Positions 34,127-45,441 of a stretch of 64,000 bases of DNA are shown here, in pieces (positions within the stretch are counted from its first letter, which is position 1; each line of letters opens with the position of its first letter). The notes under the pieces are model-generated. The model searched no databases and was not told where the DNA came from. It worked only from the letters and a program-made list of their open reading frames with translations. The DNA is from Erythrobasidium yunnanense (taxonomy: Eukaryota > Basidiomycota > Cystobasidiomycetes > Erythrobasidiales > Erythrobasidiaceae), in the NCBI GenBank assembly GCA_001600175.1, contig BCJC01000002.1, forward strand, positions 1,432,318-1,496,317. The letters run 5' to 3'. A program made the translations under genes and the position numbers.

Positions 34127-34747
34127 ATGCAGACGCAGAAGTCACAGGCTGGCCCTCGTGATGCACAGTTAAGCAAATTCACGATAGCTTTGGGAAACTT
34201 GGTCTGCTCAAGCGACTGTTATCCCGACGCCTACATGGCGTCCTTCGAGATCACACTTAAAAACGGCCAGAAGCGTGAGAGGACCCTCATGTCTAACGTT
34301 TCCGAAAATCCGAACGAATGGACGCCCCGTAACAGATTCCGTCACTTTGTATGGCGCGATCCGCGAAATGCCACATTGGCACTATATTTCGGCCCACTAG
34401 TTAAGACGGATCCAAGCAAAGTCTGCATCGTGGCTAGGGCAGACGGAGAAGGACCTTGGCAGCTCAGACTTAGCGACGCAGAGAAGCAGCGACACTCCGT
34501 CCCTAGATCGATACCAAAGAACCAGCCAGCAGCTCAACGACCTTCTAACAACGCTTTGAACGCTCCTGCTCCCGCACCGCAGCCCATCCAGTCTGGCAAC
34601 AGACCTCGTGGGGCCAGCGACGTGAATCGATTGAGTCGAAGATCTGAGACGGGCATGGAGCAGGCTGCCAGGCGGACGGTTGCTATTAAGAAGCGACCGA
34701 CAGCTGTTTCCCACCAGTCGGGTTCGAGCGCTCGAGGTCAGAAGTAG
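34127..34747 (+). CDS. Unrecognised protein, tandem paralogue A
   Basis: Single exon, 206 aa, start MQTQKSQAGPRDAQLSKFTI. It has a compact N-terminal region of about 120 residues, probably beta-rich (ALGNLVCSSDCYPDAYM, SFEITLKNGQKRERTLM, KVCIVARADGEGPWQLRL), then a Pro/Ser/Arg-rich basic tail (PAPAPQPIQSGNRPRGA, RLSRRSETGMEQAARRTV). No signal peptide or membrane segment. It is clearly homologous to the neighbour at 35175-35846: both have a SKF.../CKFS... start, SFE[IV]TL.NG.KR.R, W.PRNR, ARADG.GPW.LRL, and a tail with RLSR/QLSR and EQAARR. I know no family with these motifs. The high basic charge of the tail might suit nucleic-acid binding, which is inference. Confidence 0.6.
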   Translation: MQTQKSQAGPRDAQLSKFTIALGNLVCSSDCYPDAYMASFEITLKNGQKRERTLMSNVSENPNEWTPRNRFRHFVWRDPRNATLALYFGPLVKTDPSKVCIVARADGEGPWQLRLSDAEKQRHSVPRSIPKNQPAAQRPSNNALNAPAPAPQPIQSGNRPRGASDVNRLSRRSETGMEQAARRTVAIKKRPTAVSHQSGSSARGQK

Positions 34748-35174
34748 CATTGGCGTAGATCAGAGCACAGGAGCAGATCGTACAATACCTGCAGATCGGC
34801 TGGACCATCGCTTGCTTTGTATGTTCCGCAAATTCAGCAGGGCTGTTTAACCGCCCTCAGACCTACTAGATGAACTGTGGCAGGCACTGAGCATTGATTG
34901 GCCGTGTCAAGCTGTTAAGGTAGTCATCGTATCGCTGCAATACTGACTCGCTTATGGCTGAGGGCATCGCTCACCTTGGTAGCTCTGGAGCGGGTCTGAC
35001 CCTCCGCCTTGGAGCCTCGCAGCATGGTACCGGTTCTGCCTTTCTGTTGCCATGCTCAGCATGGCGCTTCATCTCTGGGATCTTTGCTCTGTCCTCCCAT
35101 CAGACCTCATTCCTCATCCTCAGCGACAAGGCAATTGCACCCCTTCATTTAGCTAGCAGCACACCAACTGAATC
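34748..35174. other. Spacer between tandem paralogues A and B
   Basis: About 430 bp. One plus-strand frame (34954-35229) crosses into gene B in another phase and has no support. Both paralogues have aatcATGCAGA at their start codons. Confidence 0.45.
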
Positions 35175-35846
35175 ATGCAGAGATCCAAGGCTGGCCCTAA
35201 TGATTCACGTATGTGCAAGTTCAGCGTAGCCACTGGAAATTTGCGCTGCATCGGCGACCTGTATGCGGACTGGTATTGGCACAGTATGTCTTTCGAAGTC
35301 ACTCTGCCCAATGGGGAGAAGCGGAGTAGGTTCCTAAACAAGGACAGTTCCGAAGACGCCAGAGTGTGGAAACCCCGTAACAGATTGGGTCACATCAAGC
35401 GTAACCTGCGGGATAATCTCCTCCCCGAGCCACATGCGTTACTTGAAGCACCTCGCAGCCAGGAACCTTTGGGTGCTTTAGGCCTCTGGCTGAGCCAACC
35501 AGTAGGCCGGGACCAAAACAGGATTTGCGTCCTGGCGAGGGCGGACGGGAAAGGACCTTGGGATCTTCGACTGTATGACGCAGGGAAGCATCAGCACTTC
35601 TTCTCAAGATCGAAACTGGCGATTGAGCCAGCGACGCCTTTGCGGGCTCCTCCCAGACCCGCTGGCCCGCCTGCGACCGCACCTCAGCCGATCAGGCCAG
35701 GCAAAGGACATTGCAGGCCAAGCGAAACAAGTCAGCTGTCGAGAGGATCTGCTGAAACTCCTGAACAGGCTGCTAGAAGGGCTAGCGCTTCCAACCGTAG
35801 ACCAAGCGCAGTGTCGCAGAAGTCGCAGAGGAGCGTCAAAGCATAG
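35175..35846 (+). CDS. Unrecognised protein, tandem paralogue B
   Basis: Single exon, 223 aa, start MQRSKAGPNDSRMCKFSVAT. It shares the whole plan of its neighbour at 34127: SFEVTLPNGEKRSRFL, VWKPRNRLGHIK, ICVLARADGKGPWDLRLYDA, then a Pro-rich segment TAPQPIRPGKG and a basic tail QLSRGSAETPEQAARRA. It differs by an insertion of about 22 residues after GHIKR (about 35400-35465). That insertion starts with gtaacc and ends in cag but is not a multiple of three at those sites, so it is probably coding. The divergence is large for neighbours, so the duplication is either old or fast-evolving. Confidence 0.6.
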   Translation: MQRSKAGPNDSRMCKFSVATGNLRCIGDLYADWYWHSMSFEVTLPNGEKRSRFLNKDSSEDARVWKPRNRLGHIKRNLRDNLLPEPHALLEAPRSQEPLGALGLWLSQPVGRDQNRICVLARADGKGPWDLRLYDAGKHQHFFSRSKLAIEPATPLRAPPRPAGPPATAPQPIRPGKGHCRPSETSQLSRGSAETPEQAARRASASNRRPSAVSQKSQRSVKA

Positions 35847-36092
35847 AGTAGTAGTCTTTTCGGGCTGTAGTCACAAGCTGGTCTTGTGCACGATAGCTGA
35901 ACATGCTGTACGCTACGCTCATACGCTCAATCCAACCCTTTGATAGCCGCTTTTTGAGCCTGTACAGAGATGAGCTAGTAAATACAGTCACGTTAGCGCT
36001 ATGCAGCACCTACAAAGGCCTGTCAACTCAACATATAATAGTCATCGCGCCATTGTGACATTGCCTTGCCTTAGGACCTCCCCGACACGACC

Positions 36093-37214
36093 ATGTCATG
36101 GCTTCCGAGTTTCCAGGCAGGACTGGATGCGCAAGTCCTCTTATCTGGAGAAGATGAGCGCAAGATAGTCGAAGTCAAAGGCGACAAGCCAGAGCGCAAA
36201 GAGACGTGTCCGGTGTATTACGATGGGGAAAGCGTCAAAGGCCAGGTAGGGCGCCAGGAAACATCGATTCAAGGCTCCTAATGTCTGACTCTTGAATCCT
36301 GATGTGACCAGGTCATTGTGCGAGCGAAGGACGGGAAAGGCGTCAAGCACGATGGGATCAAGGTCGAGTTTGTCGGGAGTATAGGTGCGGCAGCATCGAT
36401 ACGACGAGTCTAGTCAATATCTAAGACGTTCAATAGACCTCTTCTACGACCGAGGCAATCACTACGAGTTCCTGAGCATGTCGCAAGAACTGGCAGCATC
36501 CGGCGACTTGCGCGGTGCACAGACATACGATTTCGAGTTCAAGAATGTAGAGAAGCAGTACGAATCATATAATGGCATCAACGTCAAGCTGCGATACTTC
36601 ATCAGAGTCACAATAGCGCGGCGGATAGCGGAAGTCGTCAAAGAGCGCGACCTATGGGTGCACAGCTATCGCATGCCGCCTGATAGTAACAACTCCATCA
36701 AGATGGAGGTCGGGATAGAGGACTGTCTGCACATCGAATTCGAATACAACAAGTCGAAGTAGGTCGCCCGCTGCGAACTTGCGATCAAGACATGCTCATA
36801 CTCGTCTGCAGATATCACTTGAAGGATGTGATAGTAGGCAAAATATACTTCCTGCTGGTGCGCATCAAGATCAAGCATATGGAGTTATCGATCATCAGGA
36901 GGGAGACGACTGGCGCTCGTGAGCTGTTCGCATGCGTCGCTTTTTACTCGCTAACCTTTCTTGTTCCAGCTCCAAACCAATATAACGAGTCCGAGACGAT
37001 TACAAAGTTCGAGATCATGGACGGTGCGCCCGTTCGAGGAGAAACGATACCCATCCGACTATTCCTTGGAGGATTCGAGTTGACGCCTACGTTCCGAGAT
37101 GTCAACAAGAAGTTCTCTGCGCGATACTATCTGAATCTAGTCCTCATTGATGAAGAGAACAGACGGTACTTCAAGCAGCAAGAAATCACCATCTTTAGGT
37201 CGGAAGGGAACTAG
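36093..37214 (+). CDS. VPS26: Vps26, retromer core subunit
   Basis: Start MSWLPSFQAGLDAQVLLSGE. About four short introns, near 36247-36312, 36385-36434, 36763-36813 and 36917-36968. Conserved segments: KHDGIKVEFVGSIDLFYDRG, FLSMSQELAASGDL, TYDFEFKNVEKQYESYNG, NVKLRYFIRVTIARR, DLWVHSYR, KMEVGIEDCLHIEFEYNKSK joined across an intron to YHLKDVIVGKIYFLLVRIKI, KHMELSIIRRETTG, GAPVRGETIPIRLFLGGFEL, FSARYYLNLVLIDEENRRYF. This is the double arrestin-like fold of Vps26, which links Vps35 to cargo and sorting nexins on endosomes. Length, about 300 aa, is normal. It sits between two pairs of unrecognised paralogues and has no evident link to them. Confidence 0.93.
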
Positions 37215-37876
37215 GCTCAAGATCATCCTTCTTTCGTTATGAATTTGTGTGTAGCACTTGGTAGTACTCAACTGGACGGTCTTTCCTGGGTCTTTCTCGT
37301 AGTTTGTTGTCACCATCATCGAGTAGAGATAGTTAAGACACTATGCACTATGACCGCTAAAGCTGATGTACCTGATAGTAAGGGTGGCAGTCCAGCCCAC
37401 TCACTGATCTGTTCTCACTTTCTGCCGGCCTCTGCCTTCAGGCACTCATGAGTGGAGAAGACTGAAGAATCAAGATCTATGGTCATTCTCTATATGGCGT
37501 GGGAAGACGTCTATGAGCAGCTATTTACTTCCCAGTCGTCATTGTATGTCGAAGCGTTGGAAATGAACGTCTATTGTGCGGCTGATCATCCCCTCGGTCA
37601 GGCGATAGTGAACATCAGCCAAATATGCAAGACCAGGTTCTACCGTATCAAGCACCTGCAGCCTAGCAGTTCTCACGAATCCTGATAGCTGCGCTTCCCT
37701 TTGACTGGATCACACACTGTCAAAGGCACTTCCTTTTGAAGAATCGTGAAGGGTGGGACTGCCTTTTGAAGCTTTCAAAAGTCGGCAGCGAGCTATCTGC
37801 CCAGGTCTGCTCCTGTTCAAGCGAACGCACAACAACAAGTGAGCAAGACAAAGTCCAATAACACATCTAGACCACC
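37215..37876. promoter_or_regulatory. Intergenic region with an 8-bp inverted repeat
   Basis: About 660 bp between VPS26 and the next gene. Small frames here have no support. A perfect inverted repeat, cttttgaa-gct-ttcaaaag, lies at 37762-37780, about 97 bp before the next start codon. A second ccttttgaag lies about 30 bp further upstream. It could be a protein-binding site; this is inferred. Confidence 0.35.
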
Positions 37877-38674
37877 ATGAGCCTACAAGATAAGAAGAGT
37901 GCACCCAGCCGCAAAGGCAGCCAAGCCTCTGCCCGAAGCTCAGGATCCGAGCTCAGCACCACTCGCGGAGAGGATCCTGAGCTGACCAAGCTTAGACTTA
38001 TGCGAGACATCGCCCGCCTAAAGGCTGAACAGGCTGCTCACAAGAATGCGGCCAGGTCTGAAAAAGCCGTAAGGTCGCGCAAAGACCGTCAGCAAAGCTA
38101 CAGTAGCTCCTCCTCCTCTGGATCCGAGTCTTGTGCCTCTTCCTGCTGTAGTGATGCACCGGACACCAAGCTTACAAAGCCAGCATGGCCAAATCCATCT
38201 GATCCATTCGGTCGGCCCTCGGAATCTTCTTTCGGTAGGGCAATCAATCTTCATGGATGGAAAGGAGAAGGCATGAAGTCCAGAATCGTTGACATTGTCC
38301 CAGGCGGGCCATTCACAGGCGGAGTCGTCTGTGAAAATGGCACTGTTGGATTCAACGACTTCGGATTCAGCGATTGCAAGAACATCATCAAGAACTATAT
38401 ACCCGAATCGACCAATCACATCAGGGAAAGTTCAAGGAGGGCCGCGGAAGCTAGAAACGCCGATAAACGAAGGACTTTCCTGGAAACATACACTCACATT
38501 CAGTTTCAGACCACCTTTAGACATCCAGAGCTGATTTCTGAGCCCACGAAGAAGCACTATCACGAGCATCATCGACGTGGTCATCGTCATGGCTCTGGAC
38601 GCGACAAAACAGTTCATACCTTACCCTACGATCCTTTCAATCCGTTCTCGGGGCCCAGACCGGGCGGATTTTGA
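37877..38674 (+). CDS. Unrecognised protein, paralogue C (intact)
   Basis: Single exon, 265 aa, start MSLQDKKSAPSRKGSQASAR. A low-complexity N-terminus is followed by a short charged helix (DPELTKLRLMRDIARLKAEQ), a Ser-rich run SYSSSSSSGSESCASSCCSD, then a globular-looking core (SRIVDIVPGGPFTGGVVCEN, NGTVGFNDFGFSDCKNIIKN, FLETYTHIQFQTTFRHPEL) and a His/Arg-rich end HYHEHHRRGHRHGSGRD. No signal peptide. It is homologous over its length to the interrupted gene at 38970-39641. The His-rich end may bind metal or RNA, but no function can be assigned. Confidence 0.6.
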   Translation: MSLQDKKSAPSRKGSQASARSSGSELSTTRGEDPELTKLRLMRDIARLKAEQAAHKNAARSEKAVRSRKDRQQSYSSSSSSGSESCASSCCSDAPDTKLTKPAWPNPSDPFGRPSESSFGRAINLHGWKGEGMKSRIVDIVPGGPFTGGVVCENGTVGFNDFGFSDCKNIIKNYIPESTNHIRESSRRAAEARNADKRRTFLETYTHIQFQTTFRHPELISEPTKKHYHEHHRRGHRHGSGRDKTVHTLPYDPFNPFSGPRPGGF

Positions 38675-38969
38675 GGACTGGCTGTCGCGGTCTTCGTGTC
38701 GTGTGTATGTACTGGGCTACTTGAAGTAGATCAAGACAATCATGTCGACAGAGCTCCTTCAGACCGATTGCCTCTCCGCACGTTCATAGACTAAATGAAC
38801 AGTCATCTGAACCTCGACCTCCGCAGGAGCATAAGCATCTTACGACGAGCCTGCTGCTGCCGGAATGAAAGGGCAATCTACATGAAAGGGCGACCCACGT
38901 TGGAAGGCTTACAGGTCCCGATGCAAAAGTCTGCTCTGGATAATCAAGGATTCGCAGAACTAGCTCGAG

Positions 38970-39641
38970 ATGTCGAGGAACAGCACTGACAGCCAATGCA
39001 GCAGCAAGTATCCCAGATCAAACACACCGCCGCCTAAGTACAGCGAGCTACGGAGCGCCGGAGATGCAGAACTAGCCAGTCTCCGACAACAGATAGAAAT
39101 CGAGCGGGCGAGGAACGAACTCGCTACCCTCAAGCAAGCCAGAGCAGCACACCAAACCTCAAGGCCTGTTCGACGACCCCGACGAAGCTACAGCGGTTCC
39201 TCTTCTGGCTCCTCTTGGCGCGGCTCATCCTGCTCGAGCAATGAAGCGCAGCCTGAGGCACCAGATGCACCTTGAGAGATCACCGACATTACTGCAGACG
39301 GTGTCTGTTGTGACAAGGGTATAATTCCTTTTGAACATTTCAACTTCAGCAAATGCCGTCCCGACCTCCAGAAGTATCTACCGGCCGTGCGCACCGGAGC
39401 CAGACATAGAGGAGTAAATGCGCACGATGATGCTCGAAAGCGCCTGAAATTCCTTGAAGACTACACTCACGTTGGATTCGAGGCTACCGACACTAACGAC
39501 CGGGTTCCAGAGTTGCTGAACATCCTGAAAATGCTGCACCGTCACAAGCATCACCGTAGAGGTCATTACACAGGCCGTCGAGCTGGCCGAGAATCTGCGA
39601 AGTCCTCGTTTGAAAGGACTAGCCGTGGCAGATTGTACTAG
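38970..39641 (+). pseudogene. Paralogue D of the gene at 37877, interrupted by a stop codon
   Basis: Start MSRNSTDSQCSSKYPRSNTP. It matches its neighbour: DAELASLRQQIEIERARNEL, RRSYSGSSSGSSWRGSSCSS, then after the stop ITADGVCCDKGIIPFEHFNF, FLEDYTHVGFEATDTNDRVP, KHHRRGHYTGRRAGRES, ending RGRLY. A TGA at 39273-39275 follows EAPDAP, and the matching frame continues directly after it to 39641. Compared with the neighbour, about 30 residues are also missing around the stop. So it is either a decaying copy or a gene with an unrecognised intron: a gttcct donor near 39194 and ctgcag acceptor near 39336 would remove the stop in frame. I favour the decaying copy, but not strongly. Confidence 0.5.
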
Positions 39642-39780
39642 CATTATGTCGCGGTATACGTAATCAGCGCCTACAAGATATAAGCAAACCAAAGGTTTGA
39701 CGAGCAGTTAGTCAGTAGCTTTGCATGACTTCGCATATGCGCTCAAGCATAACTTCAGGTACAACGCCAAAGAATACAGA

Positions 39781-40466
39781 TCAGCCACGCTTCTCGGTCG
39801 TAGTATGTTTACCGACAGACTCTCCTACTCCAACGGAAGACATGCTAGAGCGCTTCGACGATCTCGAACGGGTGCTTGAAACAGAGGAACGTGGAGTCGA
39901 AGCCCTTGATGCTGACGAGGCGAGGGAGGCTCGAGATGTTCTCTTCTTCAGGTCGCTTGTGTGCCTTTCACCAGCATGGACGGCTGACGACTTTCGGGAG
40001 GGTTGCTGTGCCTCCTGCTTGACCGGCTTGATGTCGACACTCCTGAGAGAGCCACAACTTCGGCATTCCGGAAGCATTCGGCAGTTGAGCTCAGGCGCAT
40101 GGTATGCATGTTTCTCGTAATGTTTATCCTGCAAGTAGCCAATAGCTTGGTCTAAATCGTCACCGGAGATGCGTCCGTATTTCGACTCGATGCGTTCGTT
40201 GAGGGGCTTGCGGAAGCCTGATTCAGAGAGGCACGGATATGATTAGCGTATGGCAAGCTCCTCACCTTTCGCGACTTGTCATCCGGGTAACCACCACACT
40301 GAGCTCGCTGAGTCTTGGGATCCCAGCCAAAGTATGCACCATTGTCGATGATTGGCATGTTATGTAGTTTCTTGTTGGTGTTTAAGTGAAGAGGAGTGTT
40401 TGATGCGGAAGCAAGAGAGTGCCTGCTGAAATCGAGCTTATCAGCTAGCAAGCACAGCTTCGACAT
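39781..40466 (-). CDS. Unrecognised small basic protein, two exons
   Basis: The frame is open from an ATG at 40466; a second, equally plausible start at 40358 gives MPIIDNGAYFGWDPKTQRAQ. A short intron (about 40211-40266, donor gtgagg) joins GGYPDDKSRK to PLNERIESKYGRISGDDLDQ. The middle has Cys residues in NCRMLPECRSCG. The C-terminus is basic and Ser/Arg-rich (KKRTSRASLASSASRASTPR) and ends TTTEKRG. No known domain. It is convergent with the paralogues C and D but I see no clear homology to them. The splice acceptor is the weakest part of the model. Confidence 0.42.
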
Positions 40467-41195
40467 AGGGTTGTCAGACACTTCTGCGCAAGGTCGTCAT
40501 ACACTCCTGCAGATTTGCAGGGTCTTCAAAGTTTGCGGTTGGGCACTTCCAGCGAATTCGCAGAAAGCGATTTGTCGAGCTAGGGTCTCAAGGTGTTCCA
40601 AGCGCCGAGCGGCCAGCGGGCCATAGGTGATCGGCAGAGATCTTGTATGCAAGAACCCTTGCGCTCTTCTAGCCAGCTTGTTGAGGCTGAGTCCTCATCA
40701 AGCAGCATGGACAGTGGCACATCCGAATGGCGCATGAAGGCGGCAGTATTATTGATGGTTGAAGCTTAAGTAGAATCATGAAGTTTGTAGTCTCAAGTCT
40801 TGCGCCGAGCTGGCTGAAAAGGTCATCATCCTTGTCCTGAGGTAAATATCCAGACTTGCAGTGCGAGGGAGAAATCATGAAGTACGATGGCATGCTTATT
40901 GACCTCAGATTAGAATAATATATTGCGTCCAGCGCTTCGTTGCGAATTCGGAAAAGCCAAGATCGAGCACATATGTCGCTTCCAGACATGTTTGCGCTGG
41001 CCTGAGGCGGGGATACGATGCCGCACAAACCTACTAAGCAGACGCGAGTGTATGAGGCGCAAGTTGAGGCCCGTCTACCTCAGATGCGCAAATTGGCAGG
41101 AGGGAGAGCCGGATCCACCGATCGAGAAGTTCGCGGATATCTCGTCGACTCGTGAAACGCTACACTCGCCCTTTCGCCCAAAATCTTCAAATTTT
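40467..41195. other. Intergenic, no gene recognised
   Basis: About 730 bp between the small basic gene and the 3' end of the CCC1-type transporter. Frames at 40669-41028 (minus) and 40923-41240 (plus) have no family content. Confidence 0.45.
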
Positions 41196-42358
41196 CTACT
41201 TCCACGCACTTTCGATACCTCGCGATATCCCGTAGGCTGAGCCTGCAGCTGCTCCACCGATACCAAGTGTATAGATTGCACCTTTCGTATATCCATACCA
41301 GCCAATCTCTGATCCAGTATAGTATGCTTTGACCATGCCAAAAATGACCAGTACGAAGCCTGTGATGCCAGCTGAGACGAAGAGAGCATGTGTGACGTCG
41401 TGCATGAAGAAGTAGGGAAGTAGAGGAATGACACCTCCGACAAGGTAGGATATGCCGATTGCGAGTGCACTGATGATCAATCTCGATTCTTCCACTCTTT
41501 CTTCTCCCTCACCGAATCTGACCAAAAAGTGACTTAGCCCAAGATCCTCTATCTCCTCCTTGGACTTCGTTTTGAGTTCAGCTGGCGAGGCTTTCTCTAG
41601 TGATGTTTCGGCGTCGAGCAGGTCCATTGCGACTTGACGGCATGATGATTCTCGCACTCCGACTTGGCCTAGAACTTCCGTGACTTCCTGTTGCAGTGCT
41701 CCGACACAGCATCGCTTCACCCTGGCGCGAGTCGATTTGAGCATGTATAGATAATGGTCGCCTGCAGAGAGTAACCTCTAGCGACTGTGCCTTGCCAAGG
41801 AGCTGCAGCGAATAGACTTACGTTCAGCTTTTGCTGACAAGTAGCCTCCTACACCCATCGATAACGATCCGGAGATCAGTTCTGCGACTCCACCGACCAC
41901 GACAACGTGGGCAGTGGAGAAAGCAGCCAGACCAGCTGTAAGACCGAAAGGGACCTGCACACACACGACAATATAAGCTATCGTCGAGTAGATCATCGAG
42001 GCTACCTACTGTAAGACCGTCGGATAGCCCAATGATGATATCTCTGCTCGCAAGCGGTTCAGCAGATGTCTCGTACATGAACTGAGGTAGGGAGTGTCGC
42101 TCACCTGACTAAATCAGGATTGATGAGATGTCGTTCTTTAGGATCCTTTAGTGTCTGGCAGCATTCAGACGCGCTCCTGATCGAAGTGTAGCATGCTTTT
42201 CCATTTTCGGCTGGGCCACCCAGGTTGTTCAGATTGAATGTTGTAGGATGTGATGAAGTACGTGTAATCGCAGGAAAGATGGGCCATAGGGGAGCCGTCC
42301 TGCGTACTCGTGCGACTACTTCAGGCTTTCGCGCCGGGAGCTGTACTAAGTCGGCCAT
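41196..42358 (-). CDS. CCC1: CCC1/VIT1-family vacuolar iron/manganese transporter
   Basis: Start MADLVQLPARKPEVVARVRR. A soluble N-terminus has CCQTLKDPKERHLINPDLV. A 60-nt intron joins it to RDIIIGLSDGLT, and a second joins VPFGLTAGLAAFSTAHVVVV. The GLSDGLTVPF block is the family signature at membrane segment 1. GGVAELISGSLSMGVGGYLSAKAE follows (family metal and proton path), then after a third intron RDHYLYMLKSTRAR and the cytoplasmic region with EEIEDLGLSHFLVRFGEGEE. The last hydrophobic segments (SALAIGISYLVGGVIPLLPY, AGITGFVLVIFGMVKAYYTG) complete the usual five. Fungal CCC1 loads Fe2+ and Mn2+ into the vacuole. No iron-responsive GATA site was looked for in detail. Confidence 0.87.
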
Positions 42359-43357
42359 CTTAAGGATCAAGGAGTAGGTTGGAGGACGAAAGTGTGTGTA
42401 TACTGTAAGCCTTAACGCAGTTCTTGTTACTATGTTCAGGTACGGAGTATTTGTCAAAATCGATATGCCAGCATTGTGATTGGCTGAACGGATTAAGCCT
42501 TGCCACCAACCACGCACACCTCGATAATCATCGACTGCGTGTGCAGGACGGCTCGATTGCCGTATGTACACGTCCATCGTGTGCGAGAACGTGCCTGCTC
42601 AGCTCCAACGCGTGTCCACCGGAGACAGTATAATATTTGTTGGCTGCTATGGAGGCACCTTGACCTACATCAAGGAGACTGTAGGCCAAGCCCGAGTAAG
42701 CTTCACAGGTGTCTAGATGTCACCAGGATGATTGTTCCCAGCGGAGGCAGTGATGGGCTCGGGCGTTGGTAGCAATACGTCAAGATGCAGTCGCACCATC
42801 TCACCTTTTGACGTATTGGACAGTTTATTGGACAGATGAAGTATGAAAGACCAGCCTGACTTCATAGCGGTCTGGATACCTTTAAGATGTGAGGTTTCGA
42901 GCGTTGACCAGGAAATGCATACTTTCAATGACTTGAGTTGAATGGTCGGAGAAGAGACAGCTCAGCGATGCTAATGGTCGTCTATGGAGAGACAGAAGCG
43001 TCAGACTAATGTGCTGGCCGCATGTCCGATACCATCTCCGCCAATCAGATAAGCTTGGGTCTCGCTGTGAAAGGTTTGCATGCTCAGGGGCACGAGTTGC
43101 GGCAGAGCCTCGCATGCCCCGAGAGCACCATAGTCATTGTTGCTTGCCCAAGGAATCGAGGCCCGTGCTGGTTCGCTTTGAAGAAGCCTCAAAGAGGCAC
43201 ATTTCTGATAGAAGAACGCGCGAACCGTGAAGGTATAGCATAGATGTCATAACGAGACCATCCTGTGTACGAAGAAGGAGAATCTTGGTTGAAGCGTAGC
43301 CAGATTTCGTTTCAGCGGTTTGACATTGTTCAATTCGATACTCGCAAGTCGCCAGGC
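42359..43357. promoter_or_regulatory. 1-kb divergent intergenic region, CCC1 / ArfGAP
   Basis: It holds both promoters. A short plus-strand frame at 43022-43243 (73 codons) lies upstream of the ArfGAP start and could be transcribed leader sequence; it has no known homologue to my eye. No further gene. Confidence 0.4.
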
Positions 43358-45032
<1,675 letters not shown>

Positions 45033-45441
45033 TGCTGTGATAACGATTGCATGCGCTTATTGAGTTGTTCGTAGGCTTCACGACGTTGCGTGACGTGTGT
45101 TGTATGGCTATACGCGCCCTTTTAGGCGAATGACGAATGAACTCGACAATCTGGTAATGTCTCGTTGTTGCGGTCTACATATGCGGACGAAGTATCGAAA
45201 TAGAGGGATGTCTAGAGCTATGCATACAAAGTCTGGCGTATACGAAGAGGAGAGATGAAGAGAACGGAACGACCTGCATAAAGAACGAAAAGCGGTATGA
45301 TGCTTGGAAACCAGTAGCCCGACGTGGACATCTCAGAGACTTTGCATGTAGTTATCGTTATCATGTCGTGATCGCTGCGAAGTATCGTAATTGCTGCAAA
45401 CCGGAGCCTTGACAATAACAAAGTACGAAGTTTAGTTACGC
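45033..45441. other. Intergenic region between convergent genes
   Basis: About 410 bp with the 3' UTRs of the ArfGAP and of the Nrd1-type gene. Nothing else seen. Confidence 0.5.
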
